Origin: a virus
Strand: one strand, 5' to 3'
Length of the DNA: 21,410 nt
Virus record (IMG/VR): IMGVR_UViG_3300030103_004309
Coordinates: 1-21,410 of that record
Both the position numbers and the translations under genes were made by a program. Shown in pieces: positions 1 to 6,420 of the stretch. A model generated the notes under the pieces. That model saw only the letters and a program-made list of their open reading frames with translations, made no database searches and was not told the origin of the DNA. The stretch's first letter is position 1; each line of letters starts with the position of its first letter.

Positions 1-129
1 AATTATATGTGTGACAGTTCTAAACATGTAAGTTTGACCTACTTTGTATGGCTGAAGAGTAGTATTATTATTACCAAACATCTCTGCTATTACTTTTGCT
101 TCTCCAATTGTCAATTCATCAATATTCAT
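1..129 (-). CDS. Partial small phage protein of unknown function, N-terminal 43 residues
   Basis: This frame is open from an ATG at 129 to the left edge and is cut by the window. The start is well supported: AAAGGAAATCAAAATG places a purine-rich ribosome binding site at the right distance. The peptide begins MNIDELTIGEAKVIAEMFG and continues through a YKVGQTYMFRTVTHII stretch. From memory, this pattern (an opening 'TIGEAK.IA..F' helix, then 'Y.VG..Y..RTVTH') recurs in small proteins of many unrelated phages whose function is unknown. It lies downstream of the 61-residue gene on the same strand and is probably co-transcribed with it. No function is assigned. Confidence 0.75.
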   Translation of the reverse strand, partial: MNIDELTIGEAKVIAEMFGNNNTTLQPYKVGQTYMFRTVTHII

Positions 130-248
130 TTTGATTTCCTTTGTTGTTGTATTTAGAAAGAGGGCGATGCTGTAAGCACCAGTACACAGTTTAACTAAAT
201 TGTTAATTGTATAAACACCGCCCCGTATTTTATTTGTTGCCAGTTATA
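130..248 (-). promoter_or_regulatory. Possible structured leader RNA upstream of the partial gene
   Basis: On the minus strand, GGGCGGTG (223-216) can pair with CATCGCCC (169-162) through eight pairs, one of them G-U. This outer stem encloses two hairpins: TTAAC/GTTAA (206-202 with 195-191, 6-nt loop) and CTGTG/TACAG (189-185 with 174-170). The second hairpin abuts the outer stem. A competing hairpin, GGTGCT-TAC-AGCATC (180-166), would disrupt the outer stem. The remainder down to the start codon is an unstructured CAA-rich stretch with the ribosome binding site. The fold was found by eye and no energy was calculated. It has no tRNA T-arm and matches no riboswitch I recognise. Confidence 0.35.
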
Positions 249-434
249 CTAGTCATCCAAAACCTCTTGTAGTGTTTTGCACTTATGGCTAACAGGCTCT
301 GGCAATAACTCTCTGACGAATCTAAGTTCCCTTTCGCATACATCTACATGACCAAGTATCCATGATAATGACAGTCTTGCATCGTTATCATTGAGCTCCA
401 AGATCTTTGTAATTATCTCTTGCGTACTTCTCAT
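249..434 (-). CDS. Small hypothetical phage protein, 61 residues
   Basis: The likely start is the ATG at 432-434 (MRSTQEIITKILELNDNDAR), because AAAGGAATTAAAATG gives it a good ribosome binding site. The same frame stays open upstream to an ATG at 527, but that extension lacks such a site and runs through the promoter region. The protein is probably mostly helical, acidic at its end (LQEVLDD), with two cysteines and no motif I recognise. It is the first gene of a small minus-strand unit that continues into the partial gene at 1-129. A good promoter lies just upstream (476-504). Function unknown. Confidence 0.65.
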   Translation of the reverse strand: MRSTQEIITKILELNDNDARLSLSWILGHVDVCERELRFVRELLPEPVSHKCKTLQEVLDD

Positions 435-475
435 TTTAATTCCTTTGTTTGTTGTTGTTGTTTTGCTATAGGTAT

Positions 476-504
476 AATATAACACAAAGAGCATTAATAT
501 GCAA
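476..504 (-). promoter_or_regulatory. Sigma70-like promoter for the left small-gene unit
   Basis: On the minus strand the sequence reads TTGCAT (504-499), a 17-bp spacer, then TATATT (481-476). A start site near 469 would give a short CAA-rich 5' leader before the ATG at 434. The spacer length is optimal and both boxes are close to consensus. However, the surroundings are AT-rich, so chance matches are possible. Confidence 0.5.
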
Positions 505-566
505 CATTTATTATTGTTTTTTAACACATCGCCATTATCTCTTTTCTATTTTAAAACCTTCGTCTA

Positions 567-596
567 TTGAATAGTGATATTATAATTAGGTATATT
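567..596 (+). promoter_or_regulatory. Candidate promoter for the plus-strand membrane gene pair
   Basis: TTGAAT (567-572) is followed after 18 bp by TATATT (591-596). A perfect TATAAT lies at 581-586 but has no properly spaced -35 box. Some promoter is expected here, since these two genes are the only plus-strand genes and nothing upstream can read into them inside the window. The AT-rich context makes the exact boxes uncertain. Confidence 0.3.
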
Positions 597-646
597 ATTA
601 ATAAGAGTGCATCTACAAAAAATATAACACTAGGGGAGTTGTTAAA

Positions 647-1126
647 ATGAGCGACAATACAATATCTATACACAGAGAAAACGATCCTGAATCAATCACC
701 ATCACGGGACTTGTGGCATTATCTGAGAAAGTAGGCAAAAACTCCTCAGATATCGAGAAACTAAAAGAAGAAACTAATGATTTAGGCGGGCTAAAAGTGG
801 AAGTGGAACAAATTAAAACAAATCAAAAATTAACAGACCAAAAGCTAGATCAGCTTAATATTAACGATTCGAGAATAGAACAAAGTCTTAGCAGTATCAA
901 TAAAGGGACTTCGACATTTAGGTACTGGTTGTGGGGTGCCGTTGTATTAATATTTGGGTGTATGTTTGGAACGTTAGTATTTGGGCTAGAATTAACAGAG
1001 AGAAGTCAACAGGTTTTGCAAACTAATCTTCAAAAGCAAATAAGTGATAGTGACAAGCGACACACGAAAAATTTTGATAAGATCTCTGATCAAATAGGGC
1101 AACTAAGCAGGGATATTAACAAATGA
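647..1126 (+). CDS. Coiled-coil protein with one membrane segment
   Basis: This 159-residue protein starts at an ATG with the ribosome binding site AGGGGAG nine bases upstream. Residues about 34-85 look like a coiled coil (repeated SSDIEKLKEE, KVEVEQIKTNQKL and TDQKLDQL patterns). A hydrophobic segment at about 93-115 (YWLWGAVVLIFGCMFGTLVF) is followed by a charged, helical tail. There is no signal peptide. The layout is like small phage membrane accessory proteins of the hemolysin XhlA type, with a helix before one transmembrane segment, but the C-terminal tail is longer and I do not claim homology. Its stop overlaps the next start (ATGA, 1123-1126), implying translational coupling with the seven-TM protein. 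Confidence 0.8.
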   Translation: MSDNTISIHRENDPESITITGLVALSEKVGKNSSDIEKLKEETNDLGGLKVEVEQIKTNQKLTDQKLDQLNINDSRIEQSLSSINKGTSTFRYWLWGAVVLIFGCMFGTLVFGLELTERSQQVLQTNLQKQISDSDKRHTKNFDKISDQIGQLSRDINK

Positions 1127-1866
1127 TCCCGACCTATTTTATCCCTTACCCATATACATTCACAATATTCTCCCTGCTGATAATAGGCACAATAGGATTA
1201 ATCATTTATCGAAAGAAAATAAATTGGTATAAGTACTTTCACTCTATGATATTCTCATTTATTTTAGGGGTCGCAGAGATACACAATTTAGAAAACCATG
1301 GAAATGTGCCATCCTGGATATTTCCTGAAGGATCGACACTTCTTGGGGCGGCGTGGGAAAATGTCTACTGGGAAGACATACTATTTGTTCCCGCCTGTTT
1401 TTCAGTATTTTACATGTTTATGTGGTGGATTAAAAGGTTTGATTTTATAAAAAAAGACGTACTCCCTAGATACACATACCCATACCTTATTTGTGCTGCT
1501 GTAATTGTAGAAGCTATGATATTTCAAGTTGCTGGAAAAGGCATCGAGAATCTAATGATAGCATATACACTCATACCTCTTCTAGTGTTTGTTATCTGCT
1601 GTGTTATTAGAAAGCCAAGGCTTAACATAACACACATGGTCACCACACTAATTTTTATATCAGCATTTTCTTCCTCATGGGAGCTACTTAATGTATGGAG
1701 GCAGTGGTGGGTATACGATACGCTATGTGACTTAATGGGTAATAGAGGTTGGATACTTAATAAAAAACTCCATGTTGGCATATTTTTTCAATACGCCATA
1801 AGTGGATTTGTTATAGTTTACGGTAGTGGGACATTCTTTGATAAAAATAACGTACTACTAGATTAA
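1123..1866 (+). CDS. Polytopic membrane protein, possibly lycopene-cyclase-domain-like
   Basis: This 247-residue protein has about seven hydrophobic segments: residues roughly 12-30, 36-54, 86-104, 117-137, 143-162, 169-188 and 217-237. It starts at an ATG coupled to the previous gene, with AGGG upstream. Two halves look related in layout: each has an aromatic-rich stretch (SWIFPEG around 64-70; WRQWWVY around 192-198) before a phenylalanine-rich helix. In the first half the helix begins WEDILF (83-88), which recalls the PxEE-FLFF motif of CrtYc/CrtYd-type lycopene cyclase domains. The second half lacks the acidic pair. The resemblance is by eye and enzymatic activity is not implied; a phage membrane or host-interaction protein is equally possible. 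The stop shares TTAA with the convergent tail gene. Confidence 0.75.
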   Translation: MIPTYFIPYPYTFTIFSLLIIGTIGLIIYRKKINWYKYFHSMIFSFILGVAEIHNLENHGNVPSWIFPEGSTLLGAAWENVYWEDILFVPACFSVFYMFMWWIKRFDFIKKDVLPRYTYPYLICAAVIVEAMIFQVAGKGIENLMIAYTLIPLLVFVICCVIRKPRLNITHMVTTLIFISAFSSSWELLNVWRQWWVYDTLCDLMGNRGWILNKKLHVGIFFQYAISGFVIVYGSGTFFDKNNVLLD

Positions 1867-2381
1867 GGCAGTGTCGCTATTTGTATTATAAATGTCCACG
1901 CTATGTCATCTGAGAAATCAACAAGGTTTCCAGATCCCCAATTAGATGACATAGACGGCTGTATTTCAATATCTACAGTTGTTCCAAAGTACCTAATATG
2001 AGACAAACTTGCTGCAAAATCTTCTGAACATCTAGCATTATCAGAAAATGCCCTCCCAGATGTGCCAAATATATCACTTGACCAATCACCTGCTACTGGT
2101 CTCATGTATATAGGCCCCGTAAATGTCATTGAGCCATTCCCACCGTCAGTCATCAATACACTCACTCTATTATATACCCTACTCATCTCAAGCGTAAACC
2201 CTGTTATATATGATGACTTGTTATTAAAACTTAACTCAACAGCCAATGATGCGACAGATGCGATATTTATTGGGGTAATTGAATCATATAGGTACTCAGT
2301 GTTCTCTTCTATCCTATTCAAATCTGTATCTTCAATACCATCATCGGTATCCCAATCAGTCTTTGGTGTTGTCCATGCCAT
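1863..2381 (-). CDS. Distal tail/virion-associated protein, last gene of the tail operon
   Basis: The likely protein has 172 residues starting MAWTTPKTDWDTDDGIEDTD. The ATG at 2379-2381 is preceded by GGAAGGAAAG at good spacing; an upstream in-frame ATG at 2399 lies inside the previous gene. The opening (W-x-T-P-K-T-x-W, then a D/N-rich stretch and NRIE) is a pattern I know from phage proteins encoded beside tail fibres and baseplates, where it often precedes variable C-termini. The rest is beta-rich with many serine, threonine and glycine residues (SSYITGFTLEMSRVYNRVSV; GPIYMRPV), consistent with an exposed virion domain. It starts one base after the Ig-domain gene ends. Exact role unknown. 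Confidence 0.7.
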   Translation of the reverse strand: MAWTTPKTDWDTDDGIEDTDLNRIEENTEYLYDSITPINIASVASLAVELSFNNKSSYITGFTLEMSRVYNRVSVLMTDGGNGSMTFTGPIYMRPVAGDWSSDIFGTSGRAFSDNARCSEDFAASLSHIRYFGTTVDIEIQPSMSSNWGSGNLVDFSDDIAWTFIIQIATLP

Positions 2382-2382
2382 A

Positions 2383-3408
2383 TTATACTTTCCTTCCATC
2401 TGTGGTCTCTATTAAAGTACCATTATATGATATTTTGTTTTTGATTATCTTAAAATCTCCAAGTACCTCTGTAGCACCACGTTTATACTCTGGTAGCTCT
2501 ATAGTATCACCTAGTTCCAGTGCTGGATTGCCCCTCCAAACTATAGACGTGTCTTTACGGACAGTTTTGTAACTTGTCAATAGCTCCGATGCTATACGTT
2601 CGGCTATAGCTGGAGCCTGTATTAAGTGGTTTTTCGGATAGATATATTCCTGCAACCCGTATGACTTTATCTCTGGAATAGCCTCCTCAACCACAGATTC
2701 TTCACCAGACACATTAATGGGTAGCCCCTCAACCTTCACTTTTGCAGAACCATCAACAACGTCGCTATTTGTGATTGTCAGTTCTACGCCCCAAGGGTAA
2801 TAAGTCTCTGAAGATACTGTTAGAGTAGCACCCACTGCATCAACTAAAGATGTTGTTGCACCAGTCTCAAGCGCAGGCTGCTTCTTGTAATATAAAACGA
2901 AGTCTCTAGTCTCCGAGGGAGTCAAAGTAAAAACTTCTGACATTTTAAATATTTCTTCTGCCACCGTAGCCTCAATAAGGGGTTGAGTTGTTACAACCAC
3001 GCGATTTACAAGCTCTTCAGATTTTGTTGGCTGTTCTCTTGTGTAATAGTCTTGATTTGTCAGAACTATAACTTCAAATACCGCCAGCTCAGCCGTGTTA
3101 CTATCGGCGCTACCAATTGTGTTTGTAGCTTTACAGTATACTGTATCACCATCATTAGATAATGCGGTAATAAAGTCATACGTGGTAGAAGTCTCCCCAA
3201 CTTGCAAGATCCCGTTACGATACCACTGATACGTAATAGGAGCTGTTCCTGTGGCAAGAGCGGTAAACGTAACAATGAGTCCCTGTTCAATGGTCTGACT
3301 TAATGGATGTGTAACAAAAACAGGCCCAGTCCCGAACCCTGCACCTTGCCAAGGGCCAACATTAAGTAGCCCATTGCCTTGCCACGCCCCTATATGATTG
3401 CTTGGCAT
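2383..3408 (-). CDS. Tail protein: Ig-like domain fused to C-terminal half of a hub-like tail protein
   Basis: This 341-residue protein starts at an ATG sharing one base with the previous stop (TAATG), with AGGGGG upstream. It has three parts. Residues 1-28 carry two GxWQG units (GAWQG, GPWQG). Residues about 30-112 are an Ig-like domain with the core YQWYRNG (W62) and TVYCKATN (C92); the partner cysteine of the first sheet is absent. From about 113 (EVIVLTNQDYYTREQPTKSE) the sequence matches, from memory, the second half of siphoviral distal tail proteins. That half has a 'TQPL' strand, a 'YYPWGVELTITN' strand, the helix IAERIASELL, and the conserved WRGNPALELGDTIELPE near residues 292-308. 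The matching first half seems to be the gene at 4808-6049, so this looks like a split tail protein carrying an added Ig domain. Confidence 0.7.
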   Translation of the reverse strand: MPSNHIGAWQGNGLLNVGPWQGAGFGTGPVFVTHPLSQTIEQGLIVTFTALATGTAPITYQWYRNGILQVGETSTTYDFITALSNDGDTVYCKATNTIGSADSNTAELAVFEVIVLTNQDYYTREQPTKSEELVNRVVVTTQPLIEATVAEEIFKMSEVFTLTPSETRDFVLYYKKQPALETGATTSLVDAVGATLTVSSETYYPWGVELTITNSDVVDGSAKVKVEGLPINVSGEESVVEEAIPEIKSYGLQEYIYPKNHLIQAPAIAERIASELLTSYKTVRKDTSIVWRGNPALELGDTIELPEYKRGATEVLGDFKIIKNKISYNGTLIETTDGRKV

Positions 3409-4454
3409 TATTGACCCCCTGCAAATCCAATCCCTACATCAAGACAAGGACTGCCACTTAATAAAGTAAAATCCTCACTATTGTTTGTAGTCGTAGTGAA
3501 TTGTGGGTCAGAAGTAATATTATGAGTGCCTGGAGCTGTGCCTCCATTAATTGTAGTCCCAACAGCGCCAGATGTGTTGGAGTAATAGCAATTATAATCG
3601 CCATAGTACCACGGTGAGTTCAACCCAGAAACAGCCGTAATACCATAACCCCCATTATTAGCGAATATACTATTCCTAATATTCCCTCTAAATGTCTCTG
3701 TCGTAAACTCTAATCCGTGGCTAAAATTGTCATATATAACACTGTTTATCAATGTCATAGCTGTATTACCCACTAAGTTTATTCCGCTACTTGTCGCAGA
3801 TCGGAATATGCGACAAGTTTCAAAAGTTATTATAACGTTACTGGAACCCGTGCCGAAATAATTATAACTATCGTTGTGGTGTATGGCACAATTATTAAAA
3901 ATAACACTACCACTAACGACATTGTACACCCCGTACCTAGCATTGTCATAGATCTCGCAGTCATAGAAATATATAGGATGCATTCTATTTGCGGTACTTG
4001 CTGTACATGTCAAAGATATGCCGTCTGCAGTACCTCCGTGAAACGAACAGTTTACAAATGCATTGTTACGCATTGTGGATGTCCAAGTAGGAAACGCAAA
4101 CGCTACGCTGCCTTGACTGTTAGCGTCAAAATCGATATCTTGATAAAGCATATTTGAGTGATATGCAGAAGAGCACATGTTAGACATCGGGACACTGGCT
4201 ATTATGTACGCTCTTCCTGCTCCGTTGTAAGGAGATCCGTCAACCAAATCAGCGCCGTACCACTCTCTTGAATAAGGCCAGTTGTTTATAGCCGTGGATA
4301 TACTAAACTTATTTGATACATCTGAGCACAGGAACACCCTGTCGTTGCTAGTAGTATTAGTAATAGCATAAGGTATAGTCGCCCAACCTAAAGCAAAGGT
4401 AAGCCCACTATTGCCGTCACTCCCACCAGTCGCACGCACATAATAATCTGCCAT
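3408..4454 (-). CDS. Right-handed beta-helix protein, probable tailspike/receptor-binding component
   Basis: This 348-residue protein starts at an ATG with GAGAGGATAAAAATG. It opens ADYYVRATGGSDGNSGLTFA, the usual opening of bacterial and phage parallel beta-helix proteins. It continues in short rungs rich in N, S, G and aromatic residues ending in turns such as NNAFVNCSFHGG, YFYDCEIYDNARYGVYN, FNNCAIHHND and FETCRIFRSATSSGINL. It closes with DFTLLSGSPCLDVGIGFAGG, the typical 'SPCIDxG' terminal cap. The C-x-I rungs with inward hydrophobics are pectate-lyase-fold features. No catalytic residues can be assigned. Position at the distal end of the tail operon suggests receptor binding or polysaccharide contact. 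No signal peptide is present, as expected for a virion protein. Confidence 0.75.
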   Translation of the reverse strand: MADYYVRATGGSDGNSGLTFALGWATIPYAITNTTSNDRVFLCSDVSNKFSISTAINNWPYSREWYGADLVDGSPYNGAGRAYIIASVPMSNMCSSAYHSNMLYQDIDFDANSQGSVAFAFPTWTSTMRNNAFVNCSFHGGTADGISLTCTASTANRMHPIYFYDCEIYDNARYGVYNVVSGSVIFNNCAIHHNDSYNYFGTGSSNVIITFETCRIFRSATSSGINLVGNTAMTLINSVIYDNFSHGLEFTTETFRGNIRNSIFANNGGYGITAVSGLNSPWYYGDYNCYYSNTSGAVGTTINGGTAPGTHNITSDPQFTTTTNNSEDFTLLSGSPCLDVGIGFAGGQ

Positions 4455-4456
4455 TT

Positions 4457-4795
4457 TTATCCTCTCGTGTTTACCGCTACACTTAAAATAGTTTTAAGCT
4501 TACTGTTATCTTCAGCCTCTAACAACGCAATAAAGTAATCCACGGTACCTCTTACAATGCTGTTTAAATCTGCGCCGTTAACGACAGGACGACCATCTCC
4601 ATCTGTACCATCAGTTCCGTAGGCTGAATCATACATAATTTCCGCTGCGTCATCTGGTATCAATAGCCCCATATCACGAGCGACCCACTCATCATTAACA
4701 CTGTGGCCCACACTATACAGTTGTGCCATTAAGTCTGCAATATGCCTTATCTTTTCATTTGTAAACTTCACTGCTTCACTGTTTGTTATTGCCAT
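4457..4795 (-). CDS. Small phage protein of unknown function in distal-tail module
   Basis: This 112-residue protein begins MAITNSEAVKFTNEKIRHIAD and has a strong site, AAGGGGGGTGTATTATG. The first ~45 residues are helical (ADLMAQLYSVGHSVNDEW). A glycine/aspartate-rich centre (GTDGTDGDGRPVVNGAD) follows, then a C-terminal helical part ending LKTILSVAVNTRG. I recall similar small proteins ('EAVKF.NE.IRP.AD...', 'DGRP..TGA', 'L..V.VNPR') beside tail genes of many phages, without known function. It sits between the first half of the split tail protein and the beta-helix gene. A structural or chaperone role for the distal module is inference only. Confidence 0.75.
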   Translation of the reverse strand: MAITNSEAVKFTNEKIRHIADLMAQLYSVGHSVNDEWVARDMGLLIPDDAAEIMYDSAYGTDGTDGDGRPVVNGADLNSIVRGTVDYFIALLEAEDNSKLKTILSVAVNTRG

Positions 4796-4807
4796 AATAC
4801 ACCCCCC

Positions 4808-6049
4808 TTAAGATTGATAGGTCTTTTCAGGCCCCTCTATAATTAAAATATCTTCTCGGCTCATATAGGCTTGGCCCATACATGCCTCAACTATCGTTCT
4901 AATTGCTTCAAAGTAATTTGTTTTAGAAAACCACGCATAAGGCAAGTCAAAGTTTTGCAAAGACACATCAAGAGACCATTGCAAATCTGCCATAGGAATG
5001 TCGTCCCTCGCCGACTCTAATACCTCACTAGCCAAAGCATAGAGTGTAGTATTCGTTAGCAGAGAAGACCCTTTGTACTCAGCCCTCCTTAGCAGTTCCA
5101 TCCTATCACGACACGACACGCTTACAATAGGAGACTGCTCATTTACTTGCCAGTCACCAGTCCAAAAAGTGCCAAGGGTAACATATTCAAAAGTTCCGTC
5201 TGCTAACTTATAGCCTAAAGACGGGGTGACTTTTCTGTTTTTTGTAAGTACGTTGTCATAGGGAGAATTGGGATTTGCAGGAAAGAAAGGATCTATGATC
5301 TCATTACCATTGACATTTATACTAATATTGTTTAACGACAAATCCACTTCATTAGCGCTAATATTCCCAACAGGTAAAGTTCCGTCTGCTAACACCCGCT
5401 CCTCAAGCAGGTTTATTGATGATATTGTATCACCTGTATATGTCTCCTTGAGTATTGTATAAAACTCTGATATTTTAACAATACGATCAGGAGCGCTCCA
5501 TTTTGTAATAGTAAGAATCATTTTGGTCGCATCATCGATGTTTTCTGATCTTATATCTTTAGTCCACTCTACGGCCGCGTTTCCTGTGACGTTTTCAGTA
5601 TATACAAGTGTCACACCTTCATATATCTCTACATCAAAATCAACAGGATATTCATTGTAAACCTCATCGCCTACGACAAGAATATCCTCTATAGGACGGG
5701 TGTCAAAGGTTAATGTCAACTCTGGATCAGTAACCCAAACTGACGAAGCGTTACATCTTGTGGCTCCATACCAACCAACTTGATTAAATGGGGAACTACC
5801 AGGGTCACCAGGCATGGGATTGTATGTGCCATTAGCTTTTATAACTCCGTCAAGGTGTGCCCATTTCCTAGACACATTCCTAACACCATCATGTACTTGT
5901 TCAATGTTAGAAGACCTGTTATCATCATTTACAACGGCAGTTACAGCCGTATCAATAAACGGAGAAGCCCAAACGATCTCAACTTTTGAGACGACATTCC
6001 TAACTGTTGCCGCTGCTGCTGTATTGAAAGCAGGAGTTACATTTATCAT
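4808..6049 (-). CDS. Distal tail/hub-like protein, N-terminal half
   Basis: This 413-residue protein starts at an ATG with AGGGAGG five bases upstream and overlaps the previous stop by one base. Residues about 40-210 look like a beta-sandwich module of discoidin type (NQVGWYGATR, LTLTFDTRPI, YPVDFDVEIYEG, KMILTITKWSAPDRIVKISE). Residues about 210-400 contain the hub-like segment with LGTFWTGDWQV, SVSCRDRMELLRRAEYKG, YAWF and IRTIVEACMGQAYMSREDIL. It stops at IIEGPEKTYQS. In related phage proteins as I recall them, the chain runs on into strands now found in the gene at 2383-3408. It follows the tape measure and a small tail protein, as expected for a baseplate/tail-tip component. Confidence 0.75.
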   Translation of the reverse strand: MINVTPAFNTAAAATVRNVVSKVEIVWASPFIDTAVTAVVNDDNRSSNIEQVHDGVRNVSRKWAHLDGVIKANGTYNPMPGDPGSSPFNQVGWYGATRCNASSVWVTDPELTLTFDTRPIEDILVVGDEVYNEYPVDFDVEIYEGVTLVYTENVTGNAAVEWTKDIRSENIDDATKMILTITKWSAPDRIVKISEFYTILKETYTGDTISSINLLEERVLADGTLPVGNISANEVDLSLNNISINVNGNEIIDPFFPANPNSPYDNVLTKNRKVTPSLGYKLADGTFEYVTLGTFWTGDWQVNEQSPIVSVSCRDRMELLRRAEYKGSSLLTNTTLYALASEVLESARDDIPMADLQWSLDVSLQNFDLPYAWFSKTNYFEAIRTIVEACMGQAYMSREDILIIEGPEKTYQS

Positions 6050-6420
6050 TATACCTCCCTGAGTGTTACACTAACACCCTCCCACAAACCATCTCCAGTA
6101 GCTAAAACACGCTGATAGCTTAACGGAGACATTAATACAGTATAGTCATTATAAACACTAGAACTAGTATAAATTCTAATAATCAGCTCGTCATTAATAT
6201 CAAACAAATCTAAATATACAGTTAAATCACTTCCATCAATAGCACTATATCTAAGTGTAAACTCTTTTTTTGTAGCGATTATATCCTGTACTAATCTACC
6301 TGAAGCTGTTCGATCTTCACGAGAAAGTATAATATTATTAATATTAAGTTTCCGCCCTAATGCACTCATTAATTGAAGAGTGCCAACAGTTTCACCCATA
6401 TATATATCATTTGCTGACAT
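6049..6420 (-). CDS. Small tail protein following the tape measure
   Basis: This 123-residue protein starts at an ATG sharing one base with the tape measure stop (TAATG). It has a central beta-rich stretch, LSREDRTASGRLVQDIIATK, followed by FTLRYSAIDGSDLTVYLDLF, and ends with YTVLMSPLSYQRVLATGDGL and VSVTLREV. The position directly after the tape measure and before the hub-like protein is where short distal-tail or tail-tip adaptor proteins are encoded. The strand pattern (replaced sequence, then a chain of short beta strands) fits such an adaptor, but I do not recognise a named family with confidence. Confidence 0.7.
   Translation of the reverse strand: MSANDIYMGETVGTLQLMSALGRKLNINNIILSREDRTASGRLVQDIIATKKEFTLRYSAIDGSDLTVYLDLFDINDELIIRIYTSSSVYNDYTVLMSPLSYQRVLATGDGLWEGVSVTLREV

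Larger units (their letters stand above)
435..646. other. Divergent intergenic region
   Basis: About 210 bp separate the minus-strand small genes from the plus-strand membrane gene pair. The stretch is strongly AT-rich. It holds the minus promoter at 476-504, a weaker plus candidate at 567-596 and the plus ribosome binding site AGGGGAG at 632-638. I see no GC-rich hairpin with a T-run, so no intrinsic terminator, and no convincing operator repeat. Confidence 0.6.

Noticed and set aside
162-223. tRNA gene in the leader of the partial left gene
   Set aside because: The fold has an acceptor-like stem of eight pairs but only about 62 nt, no T-arm consensus, no D-arm consensus and no proper anticodon arm.
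1524-1781. Antisense 85-residue open frame within the seven-TM gene
   Set aside because: It lies wholly inside a well-supported coding frame on the other strand, with no start site and no recognisable features.
1867-2000. Intrinsic terminator after the convergent stops
   Set aside because: No GC-rich stem followed by a T-run on either strand; the genes share stop bases.
2062-2572. Plus-strand open frames opposite the last tail genes
   Set aside because: They overlap two coding genes with good start sites and carry no motif.
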